Assembly (NCBI GenBank): GCA_029310945.1
Contig: JARJFC010000020.1
Location: 1 to 64,000 of the forward strand
From: Leptospira sp. 96542
Lineage (GTDB): Bacteria; Spirochaetota; Leptospiria; Leptospirales; Leptospiraceae
DNA length: 64,000 nucleotides
Direction: 5' to 3'
Made by a program: the position numbers and the translations under genes
In this document: piece by piece, positions 52,381-61,261 of the stretch
Layout of the letters: every line of letters begins with the position of its first letter
Numbering within the stretch: position 1 is the first letter of the stretch
Notes under the pieces: generated by a model
Database searches by the model: none
Seen by the model: the letters and a program-made list of their open reading frames with translations, nothing else
What the model was told of the DNA's origin: nothing

Positions 52381-53832
52381 ATGGATTTTCATAAATACTT
52401 TCATTTTTTAATTGTAACTGAAACACTCGAGTTCCAAAAACAGGTGTTGGATTCATTGGACGAAGTGGATTGGAAAATCAAAACTGATTCTGTTGGAATT
52501 AATTTTGACTTCCGAAATTCAGAGTTTCCCTGGCACATTGTGATTATTTCTTCCGAGGCGGGTATAAAGAATACCAAAAAAATCATTTCAGACATGAGAA
52601 TTCGTGAGCCTGAAATCCCAATCATATTAGTTACTGAACGGTTGGGTTTTACTGTCCTCTTGGAATATTTGGAAGTGGGTTTGTCCGATTATGTTTATTT
52701 TGATCGGCTCCATCAGCTACGATACCAAATTGTAAGGGAAACGAATCGTTATTTAGCATATAAGGATCAACTAAGTAACATTCAAACTTTATTATTCCAC
52801 CAACAGACTCTCACAAGAATGTTGCACATTGCAAAATTAGGATATTTTGAAATGAACATTCTTACAAATGAATTCCATTGGTCACCAGAAATAAACCGGA
52901 TTTTAGGGTTTCCATATATTGAAGATATAACACTAGATTCGTTTTTAAGAAAAATTACAGAGTGTTTGGATGAAGATTTTTTTTCCACTTGGGAAAAATT
53001 GAAAAACAAGGAAACAAAATATGAAACTCTCCTGATAGTGAGAATGTTGCCAACTCCAATGTATGCTAAATTACTCATCGAAAGTGATTTGGCTCTTCCA
53101 TCGAACCCTGTTATATTTGGCACAATACAGGATATTTCGGAGACAATTCAACTTAAAGGTGCTGTACTCACTAGCAGAAAATTATTCCAAGATTTGTTCG
53201 ATAATTCTTCTCAGTTGATCATTTTAATAGATGGTAAGAGAATCATTAAATATGTGAATCCAAAAGCGAAATTAAAGTTTGAAGATACAAATAATCCTCT
53301 AGTTGGTAAAAATTTTGTTGAAGTGTTTACCAAATTTTTACATTCGAAAGACTCTGCAATCATACAGAAAACATTAGATATGGCTATGGAGAATCATAAG
53401 TTATCATTTTTATCTTATTTAAATATCAATACCGAAACTGAAAGTATATTAGATTGTAATTTATATCGGCTAAATGATCCCGATGGCAATTTTTTGAATT
53501 TAGTTTGGGAAGCAAAAGATATTAAAAATGAAATAGAAATGGAACGAAAATTTTCTATAGCTAAAAAAATGGAAGCACTCGGTATCATTTCAGGTTCCAT
53601 TGCTCATGATATTGGGAATTTACTTGTACCAATGTTTAATTTTATCAAAGTTATCGAAATGGAAATTGAAAATAAAAAAGTAGTAATAAATAACGAAAAA
53701 ATATTTGGCTACATTGAAAGTATGAATAAGCTAATGTTAGGTGCTAAAAACCTCGTGAATGGCCTTTTGGATAAAAATAAAGTGGATCCTACACAAAACT
53801 CCATAGGTATCACAAAACCGGAAAACCTTTGA
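52381..53832 (+). CDS. Pseudo-receiver-PAS-PAS-DHp protein without ATPase domain
   Basis: About 483 residues. The N-terminal 120 residues have the receiver fold but lack the phospho-Asp (IVIISSEAG) and the Lys (DYVYFDRL). PAS-like domains follow at about 135-255 (LGYFEMNILTNEF, IFGTIQDISE) and 265-385. The last part is a DHp/HisKA segment with His409 in SGSIAHDIGNLLVP, resembling NtrB-like HDxxN H boxes. The protein ends about 70 residues after that His, with no N, G1 or G2 box, and the next gene lies on the other strand two bases later, so no ATPase follows. The start is ATG 52381 or an upstream TTG; ribosome-binding sites are weak. Confidence 0.75.
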   Translation: MDFHKYFHFLIVTETLEFQKQVLDSLDEVDWKIKTDSVGINFDFRNSEFPWHIVIISSEAGIKNTKKIISDMRIREPEIPIILVTERLGFTVLLEYLEVGLSDYVYFDRLHQLRYQIVRETNRYLAYKDQLSNIQTLLFHQQTLTRMLHIAKLGYFEMNILTNEFHWSPEINRILGFPYIEDITLDSFLRKITECLDEDFFSTWEKLKNKETKYETLLIVRMLPTPMYAKLLIESDLALPSNPVIFGTIQDISETIQLKGAVLTSRKLFQDLFDNSSQLIILIDGKRIIKYVNPKAKLKFEDTNNPLVGKNFVEVFTKFLHSKDSAIIQKTLDMAMENHKLSFLSYLNINTETESILDCNLYRLNDPDGNFLNLVWEAKDIKNEIEMERKFSIAKKMEALGIISGSIAHDIGNLLVPMFNFIKVIEMEIENKKVVINNEKIFGYIESMNKLMLGAKNLVNGLLDKNKVDPTQNSIGITKPENL

Positions 53833-53833
53833 T

Positions 53834-54115
53834 TTAGTCTAGTATATGTAGTATAGTGTCGAGTTTGTTTAGGCTGAAAACGGTGCGGATCAATTTGTTT
53901 ATATCTTTGATCAAAAGTTTTTTTCCTCGTTTGTGCATCGCTTCATGAAATTTCATTAAATCACCGATGGCGGAGCTGTCGAGCGAAAGGGAGATGTCCT
54001 TAAAATTCAATGTTACGTCTTCTTCTGTAGACAACAAAATGGACATGATATTGGTACGAAATCCAGATAACCCATCATAGGAAAGGTCGGAATCTTTGAT
54101 GCGGATTTCCTTCAT
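53834..54115 (-). CDS. STAS-domain protein (anti-anti-sigma-like)
   Basis: A 93-residue single STAS domain: VTLNFKDISLSLDSSAIGDL with Ser47/Ser48 at the position phosphorylated in SpoIIAA-like antagonists, then KFHEAMHKRGKKLLIKD. In partner-switching systems an HPK-like serine kinase phosphorylates this Ser. Here the neighbours are kinase-like ATPases without a conserved phosphoacceptor His (43790 and 50581), which makes Ser phosphorylation an option, though not shown. It converges on the DHp protein gene two bases away. Confidence 0.85.
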   Translation of the reverse strand: MKEIRIKDSDLSYDGLSGFRTNIMSILLSTEEDVTLNFKDISLSLDSSAIGDLMKFHEAMHKRGKKLLIKDINKLIRTVFSLNKLDTILHILD

Positions 54116-54346
54116 TGGATAACATTCAGTTTCAGATTATCCCTTATTTTTTAAACTATTTTTCGAAAAAAAAAATGGTTTCTTTGCAATAAAATGGATT
54201 TTTCATATACGGAATTTCCTTAGAACCTATTTGAGATTTAAAATCAAATTTTAATAATTCTTAGTTAACGTGCGTTAGTTATAAATTCGAAAATTCAATA
54301 ATAAAATTCTTTATTTAATAATATGCAATCTTAGAATATGTACTGA

Positions 54347-55186
54347 ATGGATAATCCACATTCGAATCCGATTCGTAAGAGAATTTACGAAATCATATTT
54401 GAGGCAGACACAAGAGCTGGTAGACTTTTTGATATAATCCTAATTTCGGCAATCCTCTTGAGTACGTTTTTGGCGGCTTTAGAGACAGAACCTGCGCTTA
54501 CCTCAACTCAGAAAATCTGGTTGTATCGTACTGAATGGTTCTTTGTAATTTTATTTACGGCTGAATATTTTTTACGTCTTTACTCAGTTAAAAAACCGTT
54601 GGTCTATGCTTTTAGTTTCTTTGGACTTGTTGATTTTTTTGCAATTTTCCCTGCATACTTAGAGTTAGTTGGTGAAAATTATCATCTCTTGACCATGATT
54701 CGAATTGTTCGGGTCATTCGAGTTTTTAGGATATTGAAACTTGCTAGGTATTTGGACGAGACAAATGTGCTTATATCTGCATTAAAAGATAGCAGAAGAA
54801 AAGTCACCGTATTTTTGACAGCAGTGCTGATTTTAGTTACTGTTATAGGCACTCTAATGTATTTTATAGAAAGCCCCGAAAGTGGTTTTACTTCTATTCC
54901 AGTTAGTGTTTACTGGGCGATAGTAACATTAACAACTGTGGGTTTTGGTGACATCGCACCGCAATCACCTTTAGGAAGAACATTTGCTTCCTTACTAATG
55001 TTAACTGGTTATGGAATCCTTGCTGTTCCAACGGGAATATTTTCTTCAGCATTATTAAAACAATCTAGTATGAGTTTTCAAAAACAGAATCAAATTTCAA
55101 CACAAACTTGCCCTGATTGTTTGAAAGAAGGTCATGATTCGGATGCAGTTTTTTGTAAATATTGTGCGGCTGAATTAAACCCTTAA
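54347..55186 (+). CDS. Voltage-gated potassium channel with C-terminal zinc ribbon
   Basis: A 279-residue Kv-type channel. Six helices with S4 at about 117-135, bearing regularly spaced Arg (MIRIVRVIRVFRILKLARY). The pore loop has selectivity filter TVGFGD at 197-202, and S6 follows (LLMLTGYGILAVPTGIFS). The cytoplasmic tail ends in a zinc-ribbon-like CPDC...CKYC with cysteines at 255, 258, 270 and 273. It should conduct K+ out of the cell on depolarisation; the ribbon may give metal or redox control or bind a partner. It converges on the membrane protein gene with no gap. Confidence 0.92.
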   Translation: MDNPHSNPIRKRIYEIIFEADTRAGRLFDIILISAILLSTFLAALETEPALTSTQKIWLYRTEWFFVILFTAEYFLRLYSVKKPLVYAFSFFGLVDFFAIFPAYLELVGENYHLLTMIRIVRVIRVFRILKLARYLDETNVLISALKDSRRKVTVFLTAVLILVTVIGTLMYFIESPESGFTSIPVSVYWAIVTLTTVGFGDIAPQSPLGRTFASLLMLTGYGILAVPTGIFSSALLKQSSMSFQKQNQISTQTCPDCLKEGHDSDAVFCKYCAAELNP

Positions 55187-56578
55187 TTATTCTAAACTAT
55201 ATTTTAGTGATTGGATTGGTAATAGACTCCCATCGAGTTGTTTGGATTCAATCAGTTTAAAATTACAATTTTTAGAACAATCTGTAAGTGAAAAAGAATC
55301 TCCAAAATAATTTGCGCTAGGTGGGAGTGATAGAAACAAAAAAGATTTTTGGTTTTCTTTCTTTAAGATTAAGGATAGAATTTTCGGATTAAAGTTTTGT
55401 CTAAGTAATATTAGCTTTTTTGTATGAATGAGAGGAAGGCTTGCAAATGATAAATCAGAATTGGAAAATACCAAAATAGATTCTTCTGTATTTTTAAGAG
55501 TTGAAACTAAATTGGACTGATAGTGCGATATCTTTCTAGTTTCTTTGAGCATCTCGCTCATCGAAACAAACAAATATAGGAACATAACAAATAGTATGTA
55601 ATTCTTAAAAATTAGTTTTTTATTCTTCCATAGATTAAAAAATTCCATTGTGATTAATGGTATAAAACCAAAGAGGTATCGAGCTGTATTATGACCCCCT
55701 GTATTTGGAGAAATGAAAATTATGAGTAACATGAAACTTAGAAGTATGATACCACGTTTTAGGAATTCTGATTCTTTAAAGTAAATGATCAAACTTACGA
55801 TGTATAATGTTAGTATGGGAATTTGAAGGAAAGTTTTTTGGAAAAGGTAAATGATTACATCCCAATTTGGAAAACTTGATAAGTTTTTTTCGACTCGGAG
55901 CCCAAAGTATGTTCCGTTTATATGATTTTGTATCCAAAAAACGGGTAACAAGGAAAAAAACATGTAGGCATACAATGTAATTTTTTCCTTTCTGGATGGT
56001 AAAATGTTAGGTAAAAATAATAGTGGAATGATCATTTCAGGTCTCATAAAAACTATCAGTGCGAAAACGATGCTAACTATTGCTAACTTATCTTTTTTTA
56101 ATAAATAAATACTTAGAATTTGAAGAAACAAAACAAATATTGTTTCATGTACGAATAATATGTAGATGGGTAGAATGGAAGAGATGAAAAATAAAAACCC
56201 AGCATCCCATGATTTTAGAATTTTAGCCATTAGAAAACATGAGCCAAAGAATAAAAGAACATGCATAATTCGCAGAACGATTGTGAATTCTGTTTCTGGA
56301 ATAAAGCTCGCAAAGTACGGGTATAGGTTTGGAAAAACAGAAACAATCTGATCATTGTGAGAAGAAAAAAAACGATCTGGCAAAAAAAAGAAACTTAAGT
56401 CTGAATCATAAATTGACCATTCATATGGTAGACTATAAATTCCATGACGGATATTATGTATTTGCCATTCGATTAAATTGAAATCCGAAAAAGATTGAAT
56501 AGATTGGCTCTTATAAATCAAAAAAAATAATAAAAAAATAATAATGATAGGTATAAAATGTAGTTTCGGCTTTCTCAT
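55187..56578 (-). CDS. Multipass membrane protein, putative glycosyltransferase
   Basis: A 463-residue integral membrane protein with about 10-12 hydrophobic segments, and an extracytoplasmic loop after TM1 (FNLIEWQIHNIRHGIYSLPY). An Asp-containing first loop (YDSDLSFFFLPD) fits GT-C-type lipid-linked sugar transferases, and it resembles a Leptospira family I recall as LA_3751/LA_3752 putative glycosyltransferases. A short C-terminal soluble part follows. It diverges from the SGNH hydrolase gene 66 bases away, suggesting a shared role in decorating an envelope glycan. Confidence 0.6.
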   Translation of the reverse strand: MRKPKLHFIPIIIIFLLFFLIYKSQSIQSFSDFNLIEWQIHNIRHGIYSLPYEWSIYDSDLSFFFLPDRFFSSHNDQIVSVFPNLYPYFASFIPETEFTIVLRIMHVLLFFGSCFLMAKILKSWDAGFLFFISSILPIYILFVHETIFVLFLQILSIYLLKKDKLAIVSIVFALIVFMRPEMIIPLLFLPNILPSRKEKITLYAYMFFSLLPVFWIQNHINGTYFGLRVEKNLSSFPNWDVIIYLFQKTFLQIPILTLYIVSLIIYFKESEFLKRGIILLSFMLLIIFISPNTGGHNTARYLFGFIPLITMEFFNLWKNKKLIFKNYILFVMFLYLFVSMSEMLKETRKISHYQSNLVSTLKNTEESILVFSNSDLSFASLPLIHTKKLILLRQNFNPKILSLILKKENQKSFLFLSLPPSANYFGDSFSLTDCSKNCNFKLIESKQLDGSLLPIQSLKYSLE

Positions 56579-56644
56579 AAAATTGATAGAATCATGGTAT
56601 AATCTGATAGAAAAATTTGCATATGAAAATTTAACACTAATTCT

Positions 56645-57727
56645 ATGAAGTTCCCCCTAAAACTAAAATTTTTACATACAATGTTTTTTCTTTCGGTCAT
56701 CATTTTATCATTTCTAACCCTCAATTTGTTAGATTTACTTTATGTAAAATTGGCTTCACCTGCTTACCACTTTTCTTTCCCTGCGAACATAGAATTTAAT
56801 TTTGTGAATGCACAAGGTATTCACAAAATTAAAACAAACCAGTTGGGGTTGAGAGGTAGTTTACCCAAACCAGAAGATTGTGTGGATTTAATTTTGGGTG
56901 ATTCGCAAGCGTTTGGAATTGGGTTAGAGGAACAATCGATTTTCCATAATCTGATTTCTTCAACATCTGGTTGTGAAGTTTATAATGCGTCCTTCCCTGG
57001 CTATTCGATTGAGAATGAACTTTCTTTATTTCGAATATTGGCCACAAATTTAAAGCTACGAAAGGTTGTTCTTTTTATATATGGGAATGATGTATATGAA
57101 ACAGGTTATAATAAATTGTTTGAAACTTATTTACAAAATAATCATTTGTATTTAAAATTCTTTCGACTAATAATGCCAAATGTTGGAATTTCACTTGCAA
57201 AATTGAAATTCAATCAATATTTAACTGATTCAATTGCTTATGATATTAAAAAAAACGAAAAGAGACATTTGATACCTGAAACCAAGTTTATAGAAGACAA
57301 TTCTATTCTTTTAAGTTTGTACAACATGGATTCAATGTACTTTCAAAAATCCTTGGACACAAGGAAGACTTCGAAGAACCAATTCCAAAAATACAAACGA
57401 TATTTGGAAATTTTAATCGAAGAAATTAAAAATGAAAACATAGAGTTGGATATAATCTATCTTCCCCTTGATATTGAACATGATGCAAGTAGAGGTGAAG
57501 AATACAAACAAATTGGATTCATTTTGGATAAACAATGGTTAGAAGGTGACAGTGCATTTGTTTTAGATTTATATGAACTTACTAGTTTGCAATCACTTAG
57601 GTTCATAGACCTACGCCATGCAATGCGGCAGTCAAAAAGAATTTTAAAGTTTGGTGATTTTCATTTGAATGAAAAAGCCCACACACTCATCGCAGAGAAG
57701 TTAATCGAACAAAAGGTTTTTAAGTGA
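56645..57727 (+). CDS. SGNH/GDSL-type hydrolase, membrane-anchored
   Basis: A 360-residue protein with one N-terminal membrane segment (about 11-34) and an extracytoplasmic SGNH hydrolase. Block I has the nucleophile Ser87 in LILGDSQAFGIG, block II NASFPGYS, block III YGND, and block V DFHLNEKAH with the catalytic Asp and His. Related proteins are O-acyl esterases or transferases of cell-surface polysaccharides. The divergent multipass protein supports a glycan-linked role. An AraC gene follows after 33 bases. Confidence 0.8.
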   Translation: MKFPLKLKFLHTMFFLSVIILSFLTLNLLDLLYVKLASPAYHFSFPANIEFNFVNAQGIHKIKTNQLGLRGSLPKPEDCVDLILGDSQAFGIGLEEQSIFHNLISSTSGCEVYNASFPGYSIENELSLFRILATNLKLRKVVLFIYGNDVYETGYNKLFETYLQNNHLYLKFFRLIMPNVGISLAKLKFNQYLTDSIAYDIKKNEKRHLIPETKFIEDNSILLSLYNMDSMYFQKSLDTRKTSKNQFQKYKRYLEILIEEIKNENIELDIIYLPLDIEHDASRGEEYKQIGFILDKQWLEGDSAFVLDLYELTSLQSLRFIDLRHAMRQSKRILKFGDFHLNEKAHTLIAEKLIEQKVFK

Positions 57728-57760
57728 AACGTTCATGCTCCGTCTATTCCCTTTAATTAA

Positions 57761-58609
57761 ATGGTCGCCGATATGAAAATTTTATTTTACAATCCTCCAG
57801 ATGATTATAAAGATCAAGTCAAAGAAGTTTGGATTTGGAATGAGGTTCGTTCTGAGAACTTGCCCTGGATCTTGCCCAGTTATGAAATGGAACTTGTTTT
57901 TCATCTTGGTTTTCCTCCAGTAATTTTGAATGGAGCAGGAAAAAAAATCCAATTACCTAAATTTCATTGGGTCGGTCCTCAGACGTCGCGGTGGAAAATT
58001 TTGGACAATCAGATTTTAAATTTGGTGTCTATTCGGTTTTATCCTTCTTCTTGTTTCCAACTTTTTGGGATGCCTGGTATCAAATTGCGCAATCAATACG
58101 CAGAATTTTATTTAGATGATAAACTTGATATTAGTTTTCTATTAGATCTCTCGAATGAAAAAAATGTGATAGCTGGCCTAATTCAGGTAATTCAGAATAT
58201 TGAGAAGGGTGGGAATGATATTCCAGCTTATTTACGTTTTGCGATCGTTGAGTTAACAAAAAAACAAATTTCGATTGGTAAACTTAGTTCTAGATTATTT
58301 ATTTCACGAAAACAATTGGATCGTAAATTCAAAGAAGTGATAGGAATGTCACCAAGTGAATTCAGAAAAATAAATCGAATTTTGGATATGGTAAGAAACC
58401 CCGATAATTATAAAATTAACAATCCTGCTTTAAAGTTGACTGACATTGCATATAAGAAAGAGTTTTCAGATCAATCCCATTTTAATCATGAATTTAAAGA
58501 AATTTCTGGTTCCGTTCCTGGGTTATGGTTTTCGGAGTATGAAAAAATGTCCCATTTTTACAAGTCAAATGCCGTGAATTCGAGTTATAGTAAGGGTAGA
58601 GGCAAATAA
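57761..58609 (+). CDS. AraC-family transcriptional regulator
   Basis: A 282-residue protein. The N-terminal 150 residues match the uncharacterised sensor region found before AraC domains (ILPSYEMELVFHLGFPPVIL, WVGPQTSRWKI, VSIRFYPSSCFQLFGMPG). The C-terminal AraC double helix-turn-helix, about 165-265, has GKLSSRLFISRKQLDRKFKE and LTDIAYKKEFSDQSHFNHEF followed by FKEISGSVPG. The start may also be the ATG giving MKILFYNPP. It ends one base before the ankyrin gene, so the two are coupled; the ankyrin protein may be its partner. Confidence 0.9.
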   Translation: MVADMKILFYNPPDDYKDQVKEVWIWNEVRSENLPWILPSYEMELVFHLGFPPVILNGAGKKIQLPKFHWVGPQTSRWKILDNQILNLVSIRFYPSSCFQLFGMPGIKLRNQYAEFYLDDKLDISFLLDLSNEKNVIAGLIQVIQNIEKGGNDIPAYLRFAIVELTKKQISIGKLSSRLFISRKQLDRKFKEVIGMSPSEFRKINRILDMVRNPDNYKINNPALKLTDIAYKKEFSDQSHFNHEFKEISGSVPGLWFSEYEKMSHFYKSNAVNSSYSKGRGK

Positions 58610-58610
58610 A

Positions 58611-59081
58611 ATGTTAGGTTTAGTGAAAAATTGGTTTCGTCGGATTCAATATTATCAAAAGATCCGAAGGTTGTCTGACTCTATCTGTTCTGGGCAGAGA
58701 ATCAAATTTATAAAGGAACTGAATGATTTGGCGCATGATGTCCGTTTAACAAAAGAATCTCCATTGCTCCTTGGTTTGGCGATCGATGAAACTACGGATC
58801 GCTTTTTTTTAGAATCACTGTTGAATCTTGGGATGGATCCAAACATGAGTGATGAAAAGGGAGTGTATCCTTTGCATAGAGCTACGGAATCTGGTAGGTG
58901 GGACGCTGTTGATTTATTATTGAAGGCCGGTGCGAGCCCAAATGTCACAGATCCGCAAGGAGTTACAGCTTTGCATATAGCGAACAGTTATGATGGATTA
59001 GGTTATATATCTGATCTTCTCATTGCAAATGGTGCAAATATTTACCAAAGAGATAATTTGGGTAAAAGATATTTGATGTGA
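58611..59081 (+). CDS. Ankyrin-repeat protein
   Basis: A 156-residue cytoplasmic protein with about three ankyrin repeats from residue 50: SPLLLGLAIDETTDRFFLES, GVYPLHRATESGRWDAVDLL and GVTALHIANSYDGLGYISDL, each with the loop LLxxGAxPNxxD. The N-terminus is basic and Arg-rich. Ankyrin repeats mediate protein binding. The start lies one base after the AraC stop, which suggests joint function. Confidence 0.9.
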   Translation: MLGLVKNWFRRIQYYQKIRRLSDSICSGQRIKFIKELNDLAHDVRLTKESPLLLGLAIDETTDRFFLESLLNLGMDPNMSDEKGVYPLHRATESGRWDAVDLLLKAGASPNVTDPQGVTALHIANSYDGLGYISDLLIANGANIYQRDNLGKRYLM

Positions 59082-59121
59082 TGAAAGTAAAATTTAAGGT
59101 TAAACAATCAAAGTCTAACGC

Positions 59122-60012
59122 ATGGAAATGAAACAGGTTTCTGTCATTGGTGGAGGTATTATGGGTTCTGGTATGGCATTCCGTTTATTGGAAGCCGGCC
59201 ATACTGTAAGTTTATTTGTAAGAAATAAAGAACGATTTTATGAATCTAATTTTAACATTCATAAATATAAAAATTCTCCAAAATTAAGTGTAGTTTCAAA
59301 CATTTTGGAAACTTTTTGGTCTGCTGATTTAACAATTCTTTGTTTAACAACTGATGATGTTGTGGAGTCAGCCTTTACGCAAGTTTTGAATACAAATCCA
59401 AATATTATTTTGGATACAGGCACAACTTCCCCTGATTTAACTTTAAAACTAAATAAAATTGCTTCAGATAAAAATATCATTTTTGCAGATTCTCCAATGA
59501 CAGGCAGTAAAACAGCAGCCAATGAAGGTCAAATACTTTTTATGTTAGGTGGTGATGCTAAACTTCGTAATACTCTTGATTTTTTCTTTGATGTGTGTGG
59601 GAAATCAGTAGTGTTGTGTGGCTCAATTTCACTAGGGCAAAAGGCTAAGATTGCTTTGAATCTCATTCAAGCTGGGTTATTACAAGTTTATATGGAAGGG
59701 TTTTATTTGGCTGAAACTTCAGGCATTAGTTTTGAAATTTTTCAATTGATTGTTCAAAATTCGGCTGCTGCATCTCCACTTTCTAATTTTAAAATGGATC
59801 AAATTCATAAACAAGATTTTAGTCCGCATTTTGCACTTAAAAATATGTTTAAAGATATCCAACATGCAGAGCGAGAGATAAAAAATCACTCTTTGGATTT
59901 ACCAATGTCTGCGTTGTTAAAATCTATATATGAAGAAGGAATCAATAAACAATTAGGAAATGAGGATTTTTCTTCTTTAATAAAAGTTTTACTTGCGAAA
60001 AATAATTCGTAA
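59122..60012 (+). CDS. NAD(P)-dependent beta-hydroxyacid dehydrogenase
   Basis: A 296-residue member of the 3-hydroxyisobutyrate dehydrogenase/GLYR family: GGGIMGSGMAFRLLEAGH is the Rossmann loop, DSPMTGSKTAANEGQILFML the substrate-site motif, and GQKAKIALNLIQAG carries the catalytic Lys. It oxidises a short beta-hydroxyacid or reduces the semialdehyde. Arg in FVRNKERF suggests NADP use. It lies 62 bases before purT, without evident functional link. Confidence 0.87.
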   Translation: MEMKQVSVIGGGIMGSGMAFRLLEAGHTVSLFVRNKERFYESNFNIHKYKNSPKLSVVSNILETFWSADLTILCLTTDDVVESAFTQVLNTNPNIILDTGTTSPDLTLKLNKIASDKNIIFADSPMTGSKTAANEGQILFMLGGDAKLRNTLDFFFDVCGKSVVLCGSISLGQKAKIALNLIQAGLLQVYMEGFYLAETSGISFEIFQLIVQNSAAASPLSNFKMDQIHKQDFSPHFALKNMFKDIQHAEREIKNHSLDLPMSALLKSIYEEGINKQLGNEDFSSLIKVLLAKNNS

Positions 60013-60073
60013 AGTTTTCGCTCGCCGTACATCTTTCTTGTCCAAATTCCACAATTTGTTTTTTTTGTAAATA

Positions 60074-61252
60074 ATGGATACAATTGGTACAGCACATTCA
60101 CGAAGCGCAACAAAATTGGTGTTATTAGGCTCTGGAGAACTTGGAAAAGAAGTGGCAATTGAGGCAATTCGGCTAGGCATTCATGTAATTGCCATTGATC
60201 GTTATTCTAATGCCCCTGCCATGCAAGTTGCTCAGGAATCTCGCGTTATCAATATGTTGGATCCTATGGAATTAGAAACCGTTTTAAGGGAAATAAAACC
60301 AAATTTTATTGTTCCTGAAATTGAGGCTATCCATACTGAAACATTGGTTAGTTTAGAAAATGATGGATTTAAAATCATACCTAGTGCAAAAGCAGTGAAT
60401 CTCACGATGAATCGTGAAGGAATTCGAAATTTTGCAAATAAAGAGTTAGGTGTTAAAACTTCAAAATATTTATTTGCGGAAGAGTTGGATCAATTCGCTG
60501 AAGCAGTAAAAACAATAGGTTTACCTTGTGTTGTGAAACCCATCATGAGTTCTTCAGGCAAAGGTCAAAGTTTGATCAAAAACGAATCTGAAATTTTAAA
60601 AGCTTGGGAGTACGGCCAATCAGGTGGACGAACAGGTAAGGGAAAGATGATTATTGAAGAATTTATCACTTTTGATTTTGAAATCACATTACTTACTATT
60701 CGCCATGCGAATGGTACAACATTTTTGCCTCCTATCGGTCACAGGCAAGTAAATGGAGATTTTGTTGAATCTTGGATGCCACAGCAGATGACAGAAATTG
60801 CTCTAGGTCGCGCTAAAGAAATTGCAGAAACTGTCACAGTGGGTTTGGGAGGTTTTGGCATTTTTGGAGTTGAGTTGTTTGTTAAAGGCGATGAAGTGTA
60901 TTTTAGTGAGGTTTCTCCTAGGCCACATGATACTGGTTTGGTGACACTGATCTCGCAAAATTTTTCCGAATTTTCATTGCACGTGAGGGCTTTACTCGGC
61001 CTCCCGATTCCAGATTTACGTTTTTATACCCCAGCAGCCAGCTCAGCCCTACTCTTGGAGGGTAAAACCAACGACCCAAAATTTGTTGGTCTTAAAAGAG
61101 CTTTGTCTTTAAAGGACGTGGATTTACGAATTTTTGGTAAACCAGAATTAGATGGGAAGCGACGAATGGGTGTTTGTCTAGCTTTGGATGAAACAATCGA
61201 AAAAGCACGAATCAAGGCAAATGCAATGAGAGATTGTATTACTTTAGCATAA
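60074..61252 (+). CDS. purT: Formate-dependent phosphoribosylglycinamide formyltransferase
   Basis: A 392-residue ATP-grasp enzyme that makes formyl-GAR from GAR, formate and ATP in purine synthesis. [20 protein letters not shown] is the N-terminal substrate domain; [11 protein letters not shown] and [15 protein letters not shown] form the ATP-binding part, with [13 protein letters not shown] as the metal/substrate site. Length and motifs match PurT (about 392 residues). It lets the cell form purines without tetrahydrofolate at this step. Regulation is not visible. Confidence 0.95.
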   Translation: MDTIGTAHSRSATKLVLLGSGELGKEVAIEAIRLGIHVIAIDRYSNAPAMQVAQESRVINMLDPMELETVLREIKPNFIVPEIEAIHTETLVSLENDGFKIIPSAKAVNLTMNREGIRNFANKELGVKTSKYLFAEELDQFAEAVKTIGLPCVVKPIMSSSGKGQSLIKNESEILKAWEYGQSGGRTGKGKMIIEEFITFDFEITLLTIRHANGTTFLPPIGHRQVNGDFVESWMPQQMTEIALGRAKEIAETVTVGLGGFGIFGVELFVKGDEVYFSEVSPRPHDTGLVTLISQNFSEFSLHVRALLGLPIPDLRFYTPAASSALLLEGKTNDPKFVGLKRALSLKDVDLRIFGKPELDGKRRMGVCLALDETIEKARIKANAMRDCITLA

Positions 61253-61261
61253 AGAATACGT

